Shown: positions 36,713 through 48,992, counted from the first letter of the stretch. The stretch is DNA of 64,000 nt from Tretioscincus oriximinensis (GCA_022410635.1 JAJVDF010000258.1:620316-684315); one strand, 5' to 3'. Numbers and translations are program-made. Notes: a model not told the origin generated them from the sequence alone.

Positions 36713-37861
36713 ATAGACCACAGACAGAAGCATAGAGAGATCACTATATCCTGGTTCTGATAGCTAATTAGAAGTAACAATAGTTCAGAGAACCTGCAGT
36801 ATTTTAATTCTCTGGCCTGAAGAACATCAGATGAAGCTCCTCTAACACTGCAACTATCCCTCCCCACTTTAGCATTTGTGTGGCAAAATTAAAGAAGTTT
36901 ATTTTGAGGAAATGCTGATATGTTGGTAAGTATCAGGAAAAGCCCTTCATGTTGTAGGTGATCACCTAAAACAGAAATGTCAATGTTTTGTTTAGGCCTG
37001 GCATTGTCCCTTTCTGACTTGATGGGTCCAGAAATCCATTAGTCAGTGTACATTTCTCTTTAAACTTAGATCGCTGCTTTAGTTCTTCTAATTAATAGAC
37101 AGTTAAGTAGAAAATAGCAGCAAAATATGAAAAAAAACAAAATAGCTGAGATTAAAATGTTAAGTTTCTTTGTTGCCTTTATATCTTGCCTTTCTTTTAA
37201 AAAGAATTATCCAGTAAAGCTATAATCACAGCTGGGTAATAGGGTGGAACGCTATGATCATAAGATCCTGCCACAACTGGCAATCAAGATGAACTGAACA
37301 ATTATTTTCAACAGAACTTTAGGAAAAACTGATCTGGAATGTCACAATAACAATAACTTATTGGAGACTGACATTTAAGGCAGTTTATCTTTAAGAAGCA
37401 TTTTGAATGGAGCAATAAGTCAAGCCTGACTGAATTTTATTAATGACTTTAAAGTTAAAGCATAATATTTAACAACTGTCAGTGCTGCCAGTGTCTATGA
37501 AACATGCAGGTGTATCTTGGTTAAAGATGTAAAATCCTTGGACATTATCAATTGAACAGCCAGGTGAAATAATCTTTCTTGGGTTTTTTTTTCAACTGTG
37601 TCTCTAAAACATATCTGATATTGACTGTGAATATATATTATTAATGTTTATTACTACTAGTAATACTACCATGTAAACTCTGCCTTTCACTTGAACATTC
37701 CAGTGGTCACAACATTCAGCTAATGCAATAAAACAATAAAAACAAATTAAAATATGCTCAAAGGGTAGTTCCTCTCATCCAGCAAGATGGCATTATATGG
37801 AAGCTAAACATCAGAAGACTAGTGAGCAATATATGGGATGCCCACAAAAACAAACCTTGGT

Positions 37862-37985
37862 TTATAAAATATTTATTTATACTTACACCAAGCTCTATAC
37901 CCAAGGTCTCATAGTGGCCAACAATAAAACAAAAATACAAAGTTGGTATCTTAAAACAGTATCTGAAGGTGGGAAGAAAAACAGC
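37862..37985 (-). mobile_element. L2-like LINE 3' tail
   Basis: Minus-strand 'caccttcagatactgtttta' followed by 'tatgagaccttgggtataga' and an AAAT-rich end; the same family as 34655-34890. Confidence 0.6.
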
Positions 37986-38248
37986 ATTTTTTCATAAGTA
38001 GTTATAAAGTAGATCAAGGAGTGTTTTTAATGTATTTTAATGAGATGTCAAAAAGCTTATAAGATTAGTACTTGGCCTATCCTCATTAGGGCTGCATCCT
38101 GATAGGATCAATAATCCACTTGAAAATCAAATTTCTGTTGCATTCCCCTCACCAGGTTGTTATGTGAAGCAGCAGAGTGTAGGTTTTAAAGCCTCAGATT
38201 GTTGGTTTACCAGGAAAACCAACTGTTGAACCAAGATCTGCCACTTTG

Positions 38249-38790
38249 TTCTCACCCATAACTATTTTACTTTTGACAATAACATATATCTCCAAACTAA
38301 TGGTACTGCCATGGGTACACGTATGGCACCCCAATANGCCAACATCTTTATGGCTGACCTAGAACAACGCTTCCTCAACTCCTGCACTCAGAAACCTCTA
38401 CTGTACTTAAGATTCATCGATGACATCTTTATAATCTGGNCTCATGGGGAGGAATCACTAAGAACATTCCACCAAAATTTCAATAGCTTCCACCCTACTA
38501 TTAACCTCAGTTTGGAACAATCTAGGGAGCAAGTCCACTTTCTAGACACCACCATAAAATTGCACAACGGACATCTGAGCACGACCCTGGATCGCAAACC
38601 CACTGATCGATACACCTATTTACATGCCTCTAGTTTCCACCCTGAACACACAACCAAACCTATTGTCTACAGCCAAGCTCTCAGATATAATCGCATATGC
38701 TCAGATCCAGAAGACAGAGACACCAAACTCCTGGAACTACAGCAAGCATTCCTCAGGTTACAGTACCCACCACATGAAGTAAAAAAAAAA
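38249..38790 (+). pseudogene. Penelope reverse transcriptase, C-terminal part
   Basis: Encodes the palm-domain end of a Penelope-type reverse transcriptase. Visible motifs are 'FVLTHNYFTFDN' and 'GTAMGTRMAPQ' (the conserved MG-x3-AP block), then the active-site 'RFIDDIFIIW' with the catalytic Asp pair, then 'VHFLDTTI'. Penelope RTs are related to telomerase and are normally fused to a GIY-YIG endonuclease. Here the frame runs into 17 consecutive A residues at 38781-38797 that shift it by one relative to the nuclease, so the fusion is broken. Two single Ns (38337, 38440) fall inside codons, one at the residue after 'GTRMAPQ'. The 5' half is missing, so the copy is dead on arrival or decayed. 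Confidence 0.88.
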
Positions 38791-38798
38791 AAAAAAAC

Positions 38799-39494
38799 AG
38801 AGCCAGAATGGTACCCAGAATCAACCTATTACAGGACAGATTGAGGACAGAAAACAACAGAACCCCATTAGTGGTCACATACAGCTCACAATTGGGGCCC
38901 CTCAAACACATAATAAATGAACTTCAACCTATTTTGGATAAAAACACAGCTCTCTCAAGAGCACTTGGTGGCAAACCTTTGCTGGCTTACAAACAACCAC
39001 CCAACCTCAAACAACTATTCACACAAAGAACACAGGACACAGAGGGAGAAATGGGAACTAGACCCTGCCACAAACCCAGATGTCAACTCTGTGCATACAT
39101 CCACCCTGGCAATGTCATCACGGGACCTCATAACACCACCCACAACATTAGAGGGACTTTTACATGCTCATCTTCTAATGTGGTGTATTCTATTTTCTGC
39201 CAACAATGCCCCTCTACACTCTACATTGGGCAAACAGGACAATCCCTTCGCCAGAGAATAAATGGACACAAATCAGATATTCGAAATGGAAACACACAGA
39301 AACCAGTTGCTGAACATTTCAACCTTCCAGGACATTCTCTCTCAGACCTCAGGACTGCAGTTCTTGAACAAAGAAACTACAAAGGAAGGTTTGAAAGAGA
39401 AGCAGCAGAACCTGAATACATTCACAAGTTCCAGGCCATCAACAAAGGACTTAACAGAGACAATGGTTTCCTGGCCAACTATACATTTTTATGA
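38799..39494 (+). pseudogene. Penelope GIY-YIG endonuclease domain
   Basis: An open frame of about 230 codons following the RT. It carries the diagnostic nuclease core 'VVYSIFCQQCPSTLYIGQTG' (about residues 126-145), followed by 'LRQRINGHKSDI' with the catalytic Arg and His region and 'VAEHFNLPGHS' further on. Upstream is the Cys-rich 'CHKPRCQLCAYI' linker typical of vertebrate Penelope-like elements. The reading ends at a natural stop at 39492. In the family this domain nicks target DNA for insertion. The domain itself looks intact, but its frame differs from the RT because of the A17 tract. The apparent Met start at 38808 is incidental; in a full element this is the C-terminus of one polyprotein. 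Confidence 0.9.
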
Positions 39495-39828
39495 CACCTG
39501 TTAAGTATTTGATTGTTTCTCTACTAGACATTGCCCCTTGCTGCCCCAGGCACTTTTTCACACAAGGAGATTAGTTCCTGCTATTTACCTGTTTTTCTAA
39601 CCTGCAATTCAACACCTCCCTACAGTTGCATATGCTTTGTCTTCTCCCATACACATTTTCCTATAAATACCTGACCCTAGCATTAGTCCCTCAGCATCTG
39701 AAGAAGTAGACCTGTCTACGAAAGCTTATGCCAACCACTTTTCTCAAGTTAGTCTCAAAGTGCTGCTAGCTCCTTTGCTGGACTTTCTGCTAGACTAACA
39801 CGGCTATTTCTCTGAAATTCACTATTTA

Positions 39829-40105
39829 TTTGTTAATTTGTTTGCATTTCTATATTAGCCTATACCTGAAGGTCTCAGGGCAGTTTACAGTAAAAACCAA
39901 CTCTTTCAAGATCAATGTAATATGTGTCCAGTCAGTCATTCCAGCCAACAGTCTAGCTGCTGTGTTCTGCACTACCTACAACTTCCGAACCATTTTCAGG
40001 AGCAACCCTGTATAGCAGACATTGCAATAGTCCAGTCTGGAAGGTTATATAAGGCTATGGCAAAAAGGCTGTGGTGTGAAGATGGTTCTGGTGAGAAACT
40101 GCAAT
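39829..40105 (-). mobile_element. L2-like LINE fragment
   Basis: The minus strand contains the 'accttccagactggactat' (DW/LDY-type) and 'gttcggaagttgtaggtag' blocks that belong to the LINE RT C-terminal region, followed by the tail 'ctgagaccttcaggtatagg'. The middle is deleted relative to a complete 3' end. It abuts the Penelope 3' terminus. Confidence 0.6.
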
Positions 40106-42284
40106 GGTGAATAGGAAAATAATCTGATATTGACAGCAAACTGTTTAATAGATTTTAGAAGAGAGACTATTGTATTTGCTCTTGATTGTCAGCAAACAAA
40201 ATGGCTGAAACTGATAGAATGACAAAACTCAGATTATACTTTAATGATATGAACAAGGCACATTAAAACCAACAAACTGATAAAACAGACTATCAGGAAA
40301 TTCAGAATTAACAAGTGCTGTATGAATACAGACTAATAATCTGTTTCAAAGCCAGGGTGATGGCATAGAAAATTGTCTCTCATGTGCCACAAGCCATCAT
40401 ACCTCTGAGAATGGCAGAACTACAAGAGCCTTTTCCTTGGAATCTTAAAATAAAGGGTGGTATATATAGGATAACACTATGTAATACATGTTATTTCTTT
40501 TGTTGTACTCTCACCAGTGTTAAAAGTATGCTTTTTAAACAACTTTTTGTACTTAGAAATCTATCTTTACNCTGCAGTGCAAAAGACAGAAAAAACTATT
40601 TTGATGTATTACAATTCTTCCATTCTTTCTGTGCACAGCAGATTTTGAGGCAATGGCTGTACGCATGCTAGAATAACATGATTAACGACATTTTGCCACA
40701 TGTGATTGCAGGGATTCAGGAGTGGAAGCACTAGAAAGCTCCATCATTGTGTTTTTTTATTGTTAGTACATTTATGCAGCTTCCATAGCATAACGCCCTG
40801 ACCTTGCACCATGACAGTGCCAGTTGAGTATCATCTATGAGAGCTGCTGAGATCAGTCCTGTGAGCCTATGCCTGCCCTATTTCAGTGACACCAGAGCCT
40901 AATAGGAGATCCAGTAGCTGCCTTTCCCTATTGAATTTACACAGGAAAAAGCAGAAGGAATGGACACGTCCTGTCCCAGCAACCTTGCAAACCTTTTGTG
41001 AGTTTAGAGTGTGGGTTGTTTCCTTTGCATTCAACTGCCTGACAACAAATAGGGATACATACCTGTCAAAGCTAGAATTCATGGTGAAGAGACAGTCAGC
41101 GATAAAGTTCTTTATAGTGTTATAAACAGAAATAGCACTGCAAAGGCAATCTGGATGCAGCTTATGTCTGCAGTCTGNATGGAGACGATTTGAGTGGCAG
41201 GTGCTTTTTGGAGTAAGAAGGTACCACATAATGATGCCTCTCTTTCAAGTGGGAGAAACCACCCTGCATAAGAAGTGTCTTCACCAATGATCACTGTGGC
41301 AAACAGGTCAATGCAATTGCAGTGACATGCCCACAACTGCCAAAATCAGAGGTGAGCAGTTTATTGAGCTCATGAAATAGTATCTTAATCTTGTGTAGAA
41401 ATANTAGTTTCTGCCTTGTTCTCTTAAGAGAACTGCTTAAGAGAATGAAGGCTGCTTCATTCATGGAAAAGTGGACTGGGGTATAGGATTGTTTCTAGCA
41501 GTTGAACCATTCTGACAACTAAATGGGACTAAACTTATAACTAAATGATCTAAATTTCTTTCCTGAGGGCTCTTTCATATGTTGTGCATGCAAAACATGT
41601 CCTTCATTTTCAGGTCTGAGAAGCTATCATACCTGATTTAGGTTAGGTTTTAGACTACCTTTTTAGAAGCCCAACATGGTCTGCCTCTGTCATGCTGTCA
41701 TGCATCATCACAGTGTAATTATTTCAGTATGTCAGAATTGCTATCAGGGGATTTCTTTTGTAATGGATAAAGACAGATACAGTGGTCTCTAGACTGAACT
41801 GCAGCATGTAAATTAAATAAATGAAATGCTCTTTTACTTGGTGATTTTACAATATAAAAGGACACCTTCTCCTAGCCATCAATATCATCATTGATTATTC
41901 CCTAGTTGTGATTTCCATGCCCAGAAGAGTGGGATGCAGACTGTATAATGTTATGGATTTGGAAGTTGTGAATCTTATAAAGACCCAAAGAGGGGAATTT
42001 AAAAATTGGGGATGGGGAAAAATGTTAAGCTAAGGTAATACAAATTGATATCGGAAACAGCCTGCAGTCTAAACCCTTCTTTGAACTTACTGGTTTATCC
42101 ATCTTCTGGAACATGTTCTTCTACACTATGGAACAGTCTAGAGAAACCCTGCCCTCAAGCTAGCATGCTGCAGTCACACTGAATAAAATAATGGTGTAGT
42201 ATAGGCAGATAAAATTCTCCNTATACTGGAATATTAGTGGATCTATTTTTCCATGTCTTTTGGCTCCTGTGGCAATTAGGTTAG

Positions 42285-42368
42285 CCCANGCAGACCAGGA
42301 GCATTGGTGGTCCACAGTATGATACAGGATGCCGTTGCCTGATATAATAGGGCTTCTCTAATGTTCTT
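42285..42368 (+). mobile_element. CR1 LINE 3' tail
   Basis: Sense CR1 tail: 'acaggatgccgttgcctgat' and 'agggcttctctaatgttctt', corresponding to the end of the sense copy at 49650-50050. Confidence 0.6.
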
Positions 42369-43798
42369 ATTATGCTTGGATATTTTAATTAGTAATGTGT
42401 GCATTAAACATCCTGCTATTGTCTAGAATTAGTTTCAGTTTAGATGGCCATGTACTCTTACATGATTAATGATCACTAATACAAATTGCTTGGTAATGTC
42501 TTGTCCTGAAAGGATCTCCAAAGATTTCTATCATACATTGTATCTCCCCTTAACATTCCACGTATTCCCGNTTTGCATGGAGGCCACTTGATTTGTTAGA
42601 AAAACAANCAATAAGGTGGCAGAAATCTAATGTTCTAAAGTCACCACATGCTGATGTACTTCACCCACCATTGTCAGTAAACAAAGAACAAACAAACATA
42701 TATTGCCTTAACTCAGCCTCAGCTGGTACGCTTGCTCACACTTTAAAATGAAAGAAAACCATCACTTTTCCTTCCCCTCAGCTGCCAGCTGAAGAAGGAA
42801 GCTCCTGAAGGACAGCTCCTGAGTCTAAAAAGGCAGGCTACAGCTTACCAAATAGGAGAAATTGAACCTCCTGAAATTTTGGACAGATCCTGACACCATG
42901 AATTTAGGTCAGAAAGATTTAAAGAAGAGGAAGTCAAGTAGACCTCGCCCTAACCCAACCCCAGTTACTTAAAAACTAAACTCAGAAACAGAAAAAGAGG
43001 AAAACAGACTATCAGAGAGAGAAATAAACAAAATGAAACAAAAGGGAGAAGGAGGGAGGTGGAAAGAAGGAACCATAGACAAAGAAGGAGAGATACTTAA
43101 GGAGGAAAAAATGGGAGGGACTGGGGAACAGAGGAAGAAAGAGAGAAAAGAATGACAATTACCACACATTGCTTTTCTATAGGACTGCTGTTATACACAG
43201 AGGCAGTGGGCTAAACTCCCTAGTAAATTATAATGTAATCTATTATAATATGTAATATATAACAATATAACCTGGCTGAGGATAAGTTATAAATAATATT
43301 AAATAAGTTATGTTTCTTAGGAAGAAATAAATATACCATTCCCCATTTTTCAACTACACATTGTGAAAAAAGCATACAGAGTAAAAACGCTGATTTAGAT
43401 TTAATGAGTATCAATAACCATTAAACCAAAACCTATACGGGATTTTGTTGTTTACTTGTTTAAGGAATTTTTTTTCAGTTTAGTCATTTAATATTGCCTG
43501 CTTAACTCTCTTTCACTCTTGTTCTCACCTACTATTACCCAGTCTTAGGCTTTTACTGTAATAAGGGTTTGTCCCTTAGGAGCTTAGTTATGTAGTGCTG
43601 GAAAACAGCTGTCAAAAGCTCCTCCTGTTTACCTTCTGCTTTCATCTCTGTGGTAGGATATTTTAAACACTGTTCATTGATCCAGAAAGGTGAGTTCATT
43701 ATATGTGTTTGCATACTAGCAGAAAATAATTAAAGATGTTTTCATTACCCTGGTCTTTGGCTGAAGAAACAACTTTCCGTTCTCACTTTCAGATATAT

Positions 43799-43878
43799 AT
43801 ACTGCTCAAAACAGTTAAGGGAACACTTTAACATTACAGTGTATGTTAAAGTGTTCTCTTAATTGTTTTGAGCAGCAT
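43799..43878. mobile_element. Mariner-like palindromic MITE (80 bp)
   Basis: Two 36-bp arms (43799-43834 and 43843-43878) with three mismatches and an 8-bp loop; the arm begins 'atactgctcaaaacagttaa' and is TA-flanked. This 'actgctcaaaa..aagggaacac' terminus is a common Tc1/mariner end in vertebrate genomes. It would form a tight hairpin in the DMD transcript. Confidence 0.85.
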
Positions 43879-44248
43879 ATTATCCCACCGTAGCAATTAA
43901 AATAGTATCCATATATATATAAATAAATAAATATACAGGAAGACGTATTGTAAAATATTATATTTTATGGATATGGATTGATATAAGAAAAAAGGAAGAC
44001 TGNAAACTAGAAAAATGTCATCTTAAAAATAAAACACTTTTGAAAGCTTAGAAGAAAATAAACATATAGGGAAATGTATTATGCACTTGTTTTACTTCAG
44101 CCTAACACTTTAGGGTTGCAGAAAGAAAATAACTTACCTGACCACAGCTATAAAATAATTTAGCACTGACAAAGTGTAAAAAAAAGAAGTTAATTACAAA
44201 GGTATTATGTTTCCTAAATTTAGTCACATTATAACGATGTGGGAGACT

Positions 44249-44503
44249 TTTTTTATTTANTTTTTGTACTTGTATCTTGCCCTATACCCGAAGGTGTCAG
44301 GGCAGCCAACTATAGGGTGGCACAAATAGCTTTTGTTGCTTTTTCCACAGCAGGCACCCTGTGAAGTAGGTGCGACTGAGAGAGTTCTAAAGAACTGTGT
44401 GTTGCCCAAGGTCACCCAGCTGGCTTTCATGGAGGAGGGGGGAATCGAACCAGGAGACTACCAGCTGTGAGTCCAACACTCTAACCACTACACCAAACTG
44501 GCT
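44249..44503 (-). mobile_element. tRNA-derived SINE, near full length
   Basis: On the minus strand: tRNA-like head 'agccagtttggtgtagtggt' (A box), B box 'ggttcgattcc' about 40 bp later, a central body with 'ctttagaactctctcag', and the 3' tail 'gacaccttcgggtatagggc' plus an A/T-rich end. The tail is the same as that of the L2-like LINE at 34655-34890. This copy also shows the empty insertion site of the hAT MITE at 18462. Confidence 0.88.
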
Positions 44504-44557
44504 TGGACCCGATGACCCTGGAGGTCCCTTCCAATTCTATGATTCTATGATTCTATC
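44504..44557 (+). mobile_element. CR1 tail with octamer repeats
   Basis: 'gatgaccctggaggtccctt' followed by repeated 'attctatg' units, the CR1 3' end in sense orientation. Only about 54 bp remain, directly against the SINE head. Confidence 0.8.
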
Positions 44558-45265
44558 TTTCCACAATGGTATTTAATAACGATGCATCCCCACAATGTTC
44601 AAGCAATGATAAATTTTCCCTCACTTTCTCTTGTGAAATAGAAGGATTCATAATATATAATGGTGGCATCTGAAAGAAGCAAGGTTTTGGGATTTTTTAA
44701 TCTTTGCCGTCTAGTTTCCCATTGTATTGATTGTGTGAAACACTTCAGTGTTACACTTCATTTTTAAAAATGCTACAAAACAAGGTTAAAACACTGCCAG
44801 AGATTATTAAACAATGCAAAATCAGTGAGAAGGAAGAAAACAGTTATTCACACAAGGGAGTTTCAAGATTTCTTAATTTCAGCTATTGAAAGCTATTTTA
44901 CATTAACAATTAGTTAAAATGAGTTATATTTTCTGTGGACTGTACCTTGTGAGAATCNTTCTGTGTTGAATCCTTAAATGCCCAAACAAAATTTAGGAAT
45001 ACTATGTGGGATAACTGCAAAAAATGTGTTGATTTAGGGGAACCAATTATCTCCCTTGTCGAGTAATACAAGCAACATAACGTTATGGTATAAACACCCG
45101 CAATTATACTTTTGCCATTTTCCTCTTTACAGACTTTCTCTCTTCATATTACTGCAATTGTTGTTAGCCACATTCCTTAGGAAGCAAGCAAGTTAATTTA
45201 TGAATCAGTGGAGCATAATTATTTTAAACCACAAAACTCATGGTATCCCTGTCATTCATGACTAT

Positions 45266-45417
45266 GGCTGCATCCACATGGAGCCTTACCCTGGGCTGTC
45301 CCTCGGAATAGGATCCTGCCAATAACATGCTAATGTAGAATGTCAACATCTATACTGAAATGTGGATGGCCAAGCTCTGTTCCAAGATGTGACCCAGAAT
45401 AAGGCTCCATGTGGGCC
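45266..45417. mobile_element. MITE with imperfect inverted termini (152 bp)
   Basis: Starts 'ggctgcatccacatggagcc' and ends with the near-complement 'ggctccatgtgggcc'; an internal 'ctctgttccaagatgt' is shared with the MITE at 25275-25384. No target duplication was recognised. Confidence 0.7.
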
Positions 45418-45751
45418 TTTATTACAAAGAGTAGCTAGCATCAACATAGTGCTGTAAGTAAAGCACTTTACTAGTACACTTCCAAAAATAAAACAAAGTT
45501 AGGGCTTAAATGTGAAACCACCAGCAAACTCTTAAAGCTATGAATCAGATATGTTAAAAATGTCTCGGGAAAAGACAGTGGAAAACTACTTTTGTACTGC
45601 TGGCAACTGTAACAAAAAATTACAGGTTTGTTTCCAACAAGGATATTTTGTTTTTAGTTATTCCTTCACAGTTATTAGTGAAAAATGGGAGAAGAGCAGG
45701 AAGACTACCAATATTGAATGTTTTTTGCTACAGTTGCATAACTGAGGTATT

Positions 45752-46340
45752 GTAAGAACATAAGAAGAGCCATACTGGATCAGGCCACAGCCCATCGAGT
45801 CCAGCATTCTGTGTCACACAGAGGCCCACCAGATGCACCTGGGCAGTCCAAACAGAGGAAAGCAAAATATGCTGCTCCTGTTCGTGACTCCCTGCAAATG
45901 GTATTTCAAAAGTCCTGCCTGTTGCTCCATCCCGGAGGCTACATCCAGACAACTATCTTAGTATCCGTTTATACCCTTAGTGTCCATAAACCTGTCTAGT
46001 CCTGTCTTGAAACTATCCAAGCTGTTAGCTACCACTACCTCTTCAGGAAGTAAATTCCACAGGCCGATGACCCTCTGGGTGAAAAAATACTTTCCTTTGT
46101 CTGTTCTCACTTTTCTACCCAACAGTTTTAAGGAGTGCCCTCTGGTCCTTGTGTTGTGTGATAGAGAAAACATTTTTTCTCTATTCACCCTGTCGATCCC
46201 ATGCATGATTTTGTACACTTCAATCAGATCACCCCTCAAACGTCTCCTTTCAAGGCTGAAGAGGCCCAGACGTTGCAGCCTTGCTTCGTAAGGGAGGTGC
46301 TCCAGACCCTTGATCATTTTTGTTGCCCTTTTCTGTGAAC
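45752..46340 (-). mobile_element. CR1 LINE, 5'-truncated, with RT C-terminus
   Basis: The longest CR1 fragment in the window. On the minus strand it has about 120 codons of reverse-transcriptase C-terminus, then a 3' UTR ending in the antisense of 'gtaagaacataagaagagcc'. The other CR1 fragments at 28062 and 33363 align to its 3' part. Confidence 0.92.
45958..46317 (-). pseudogene. CR1 reverse transcriptase, C-terminal fragment
   Basis: A 119-codon open frame at the 3' end of a CR1 element. Motifs are 'LPYEARLQRLGLFSLERRRL', 'DLIEVYKIMHG' and 'FFTQRVIGLWNLLPEEVV', ending in 'LDRFMDTKG'. This is the thumb/C-terminal part downstream of the catalytic palm, so it has no catalytic residues by itself. 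The frame is free of stops, which suggests a relatively young copy. The Met is not a real start; the element is 5'-truncated, as most CR1 copies are. Confidence 0.92.
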
Positions 46341-46825
46341 CATTTATAAGTCAAAAAGAACTCCAAGCTATGGTTTAGATTCTTCTTTTAGAAGTGAATA
46401 ACAATAACTATAAGGCACATATACTGTAGATCCAAAAATAAGAAATTGGCTAAGAACTAAGCAGCCTATCGAGCCCTGAGGTTAGTTGCATCTTCTAATA
46501 GGAACAGTGACGGCTGGCCACTGGGTTCATGGGATTCGGCGAACACTCAGAGATTAAAATCAGTGATAAAATCACCTTTCACAGAGGAGCTGCCAACAAA
46601 TAAAAAAGCTCCAGGCAGCTTTTTTAATTGACAAAAGAGGTTGCCAAACTTAGAACCAATGGGAGGGCTGCCTAGCAGGGGCTACAATCTCTCTCTCAGT
46701 CTCCTTAGAGATGCCATTTTATATTGACATGCAACTTGCAGACTGGGAGAGAGACCAGTAAGTGCTTGAATGTGTCTCCTTCCAGCCGCTTTCCTAACTT
46801 TGCCGAGGCTGGAGGAACCTGCGCC

Positions 46826-46841
46826 CCCCCCCCCCCCCAAG
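46826..46841. repeat. Poly-C tract
   Basis: An uninterrupted run of C in a short GC-rich patch (about 46780-46865) within AT-rich intron. I see no gene or promoter with it. Confidence 0.85.
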
Positions 46842-47775
46842 CCCCAAACTGCACCAGTTGCCGCTGACTAGAAATCAGATTTGTAAAACATTCCCCCCTT
46901 CTTTTTACTTAGGGTTGGGTGGCTAGAATGAAAACAGTGACAATACTATGCCATGCAGATTTGGAAATAGTGCTAGGAGAGATAAGAATGTATGAGAGAT
47001 GCTATATCTCACTCTTAGTCTGTATATGTCTATGCATAGCCTCATGTACTGACTTTAAAATCTTTTGTGGTTTTCATGTAAATTTCTTTATAAGGGCAGG
47101 ATTAAATTAGCTCACTTACTTTTTGGTTTCACATTCTGACTATACTAAGGATTCAAAATGCTACAGTTAATCTATTCCATTATTTCCTACATGGACTTGT
47201 TTAGATTATTACAGAACAGTGCAATGGTCACTCTAAAAGTGTTGTATCATGGTTAACTGACAAAACAGTATATGTTCTGAACAATGTAGCTCATTGCATA
47301 TGCTACTTAGTGCTTCCAAAATTTAACTATTATTCCAAGAGGTACAGGTGGAGGAAGTATACCCTACCATCAATTTCTAGATATGTATANTGAAGATCTC
47401 ATTCTCAAACTCTGATTTTCAACTGTATATGTAGGAAGCTCACAAAAAATAACCATTTTTGAACTATTTTAATTATCACAATTAAGGGTTGTAATTTCAT
47501 TTTGATGTCTACTATATTAATGGCGTTTATTTATGTATTATTATCTCTGCTTATCAGTTGTATTGTTTTACTGTGTGAAGTGCCTTAGTCTGAAAACTAA
47601 ATATAACAAATAGAAGTAAATTCTAATGCACGTTTTTCTTAAGTGCACATCCATGTTTTCCATTGTGAATATCTACAATGCAAAATTAAATTCTAAGTAT
47701 CTTTGTAACTGAATGAATTAAACTATTGATCTAGTTCTCTTATTCAGTAATGTCAGTGTATTCTCTCCCACTTAG

Positions 47776-48014
47776 GAACTTCTCCTGGTCAAACTGTTAC
47801 TGTGGTAACACAAACTCTGGTAACCAAGGAAACTACCATCTCTAAACAAGAAATGCCATCTTCTTTGCTTCTGGAGGTACCAGCCCTGGCTGAATTCAAT
47901 AACGCCTGGGCAGATCTCACTGACTGGCTATCTCTATTGGATCGAGTGATAAAATCTCAAATAGTTACTGTAGGAGACCTTGATGAGATCAATGACATGC
48001 TCATCAAACAAAAG
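47776..48014 (+). CDS. DMD: Dystrophin exon 51
   Basis: A 239-nt exon, phase 1 in and phase 0 out; the first two bases complete the Gly codon begun in exon 50. The translation has hinge-3 sequence (PGQTVTVVTQTLVTKET) and then the start of spectrin-like repeat 20 ('LLEVPALAEFNNAWADLTDW', 'LSLLDRVIKSQ', 'GDLDEINDMLIKQK'). It matches human exon 51 closely but is two codons longer (human 233 nt), with the extra length at the variable 5' hinge end. The acceptor is CCACTTAG (47775) and the donor is AAG|GTATGT (48015). In human this exon lies in the main deletion hot spot of Duchenne muscular dystrophy. Confidence 0.97.
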
Positions 48015-48992
48015 GTATGTGACAAATATGATACTTATGATTTCTTTGCTAGAAATAGTGGATACTAATTCAAATATGTCAAAAGAAAAATAAATTTTTT
48101 TTTATATTATTTCAGGATTTTCCCCTTTTTAAAAAAATATATAGATCTATCCTTTTATGAGATAAATTCATTTAAGAAATTAGGTTAAACCGTGGAATAG
48201 GTCTATATATTGCCTTTGCAATCCTCCATTTATTCATTTATATCCAGGGACCAACTAACCATTCTTAGAAGTCAGTAAATTGATTGAGCAGCAGATGATG
48301 CAAGGAGAATAAACTTCAAAATCTTTGTTTTTTATGTTAGAATAATTCTCTAAGAACGTTTGGAGAGGCTTGTATCCTGCTGTCATCCTATTACAGGGAT
48401 ATTCTCAATCCCCTTAAAGAAAAGTGCTTCTCATTAATGCAAGTGTTTTGTCAGCAAACTTTTAAAGTACTGCTTATCTTTGAGGAAAAAAACACAGAAA
48501 ATATGGAAATATATATACAAGGACAGAAACAAAACTTAACTTCAGTATCTGTGGTGCAATAAAAGCAAATTTGTTTCCTATTTAGCCTGAAAGCAATTAC
48601 TGTATGTACCTCCTAGATTAATAAATATAAAATAACCAGCTGTATTCTGCAAAACATTACTTGTTTCTTTTCAGTTCTATTGAACTTCCAGAGAATGTAC
48701 TGACCATTCTTCATCCAGTGTGAAACCTTTTTCGAAAAACATTTANTTTAACTATATGTGTGGGTAAGCAAGATAGTGATTAACACAACGAAATGAAATT
48801 TCTGTTCAATTTTTGAACAATTCTGCAGCTGAAAAATAGAAAGGTTTGGCATGGGCATAGGCATATGCAAAGTGCATTCTTTGTTCATTGGATTGGTTTC
48901 ATAATATTGTATGAATTTTACATTTGATTAGTGAAGTTGTATCCATTACTATTTCATTTTTCCTTTCCTGTTTGTTTTGGGCTTTTAGATTT

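Larger units (their letters stand above)
38249..39818 (+). mobile_element. Penelope-like element, 5'-truncated
   Basis: A 1.57-kb + strand copy holding the C-terminal reverse transcriptase, a GIY-YIG endonuclease and a 3' non-coding end that finishes 'acacggctatttctctgaaa'. The same 3' end occurs in at least five other places in the window (767, 24735, 36217, 49524, 62270), so this is the reference copy for the family here. It lacks the N-terminal RT motifs. Confidence 0.92.
31185..47775 (+). other. DMD: DMD intron 50 (16,591 bp)
   Basis: Complete intron with Penelope, CR1, L2, SINE and MITE insertions annotated separately. Tracts such as 31900-33350, 34900-36200, 36720-37850, 40110-42280, 42370-43790, 44560-45260 and 46350-47770 contain no gene I can support. 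The acceptor is TCTCCCACTTAG. Confidence 0.9.

Noticed and set aside
40867..41336. Frames of 75-120 codons on both strands
   Set aside because: One crosses an N and none shows a recognisable domain; probably intron or an unidentified old repeat.
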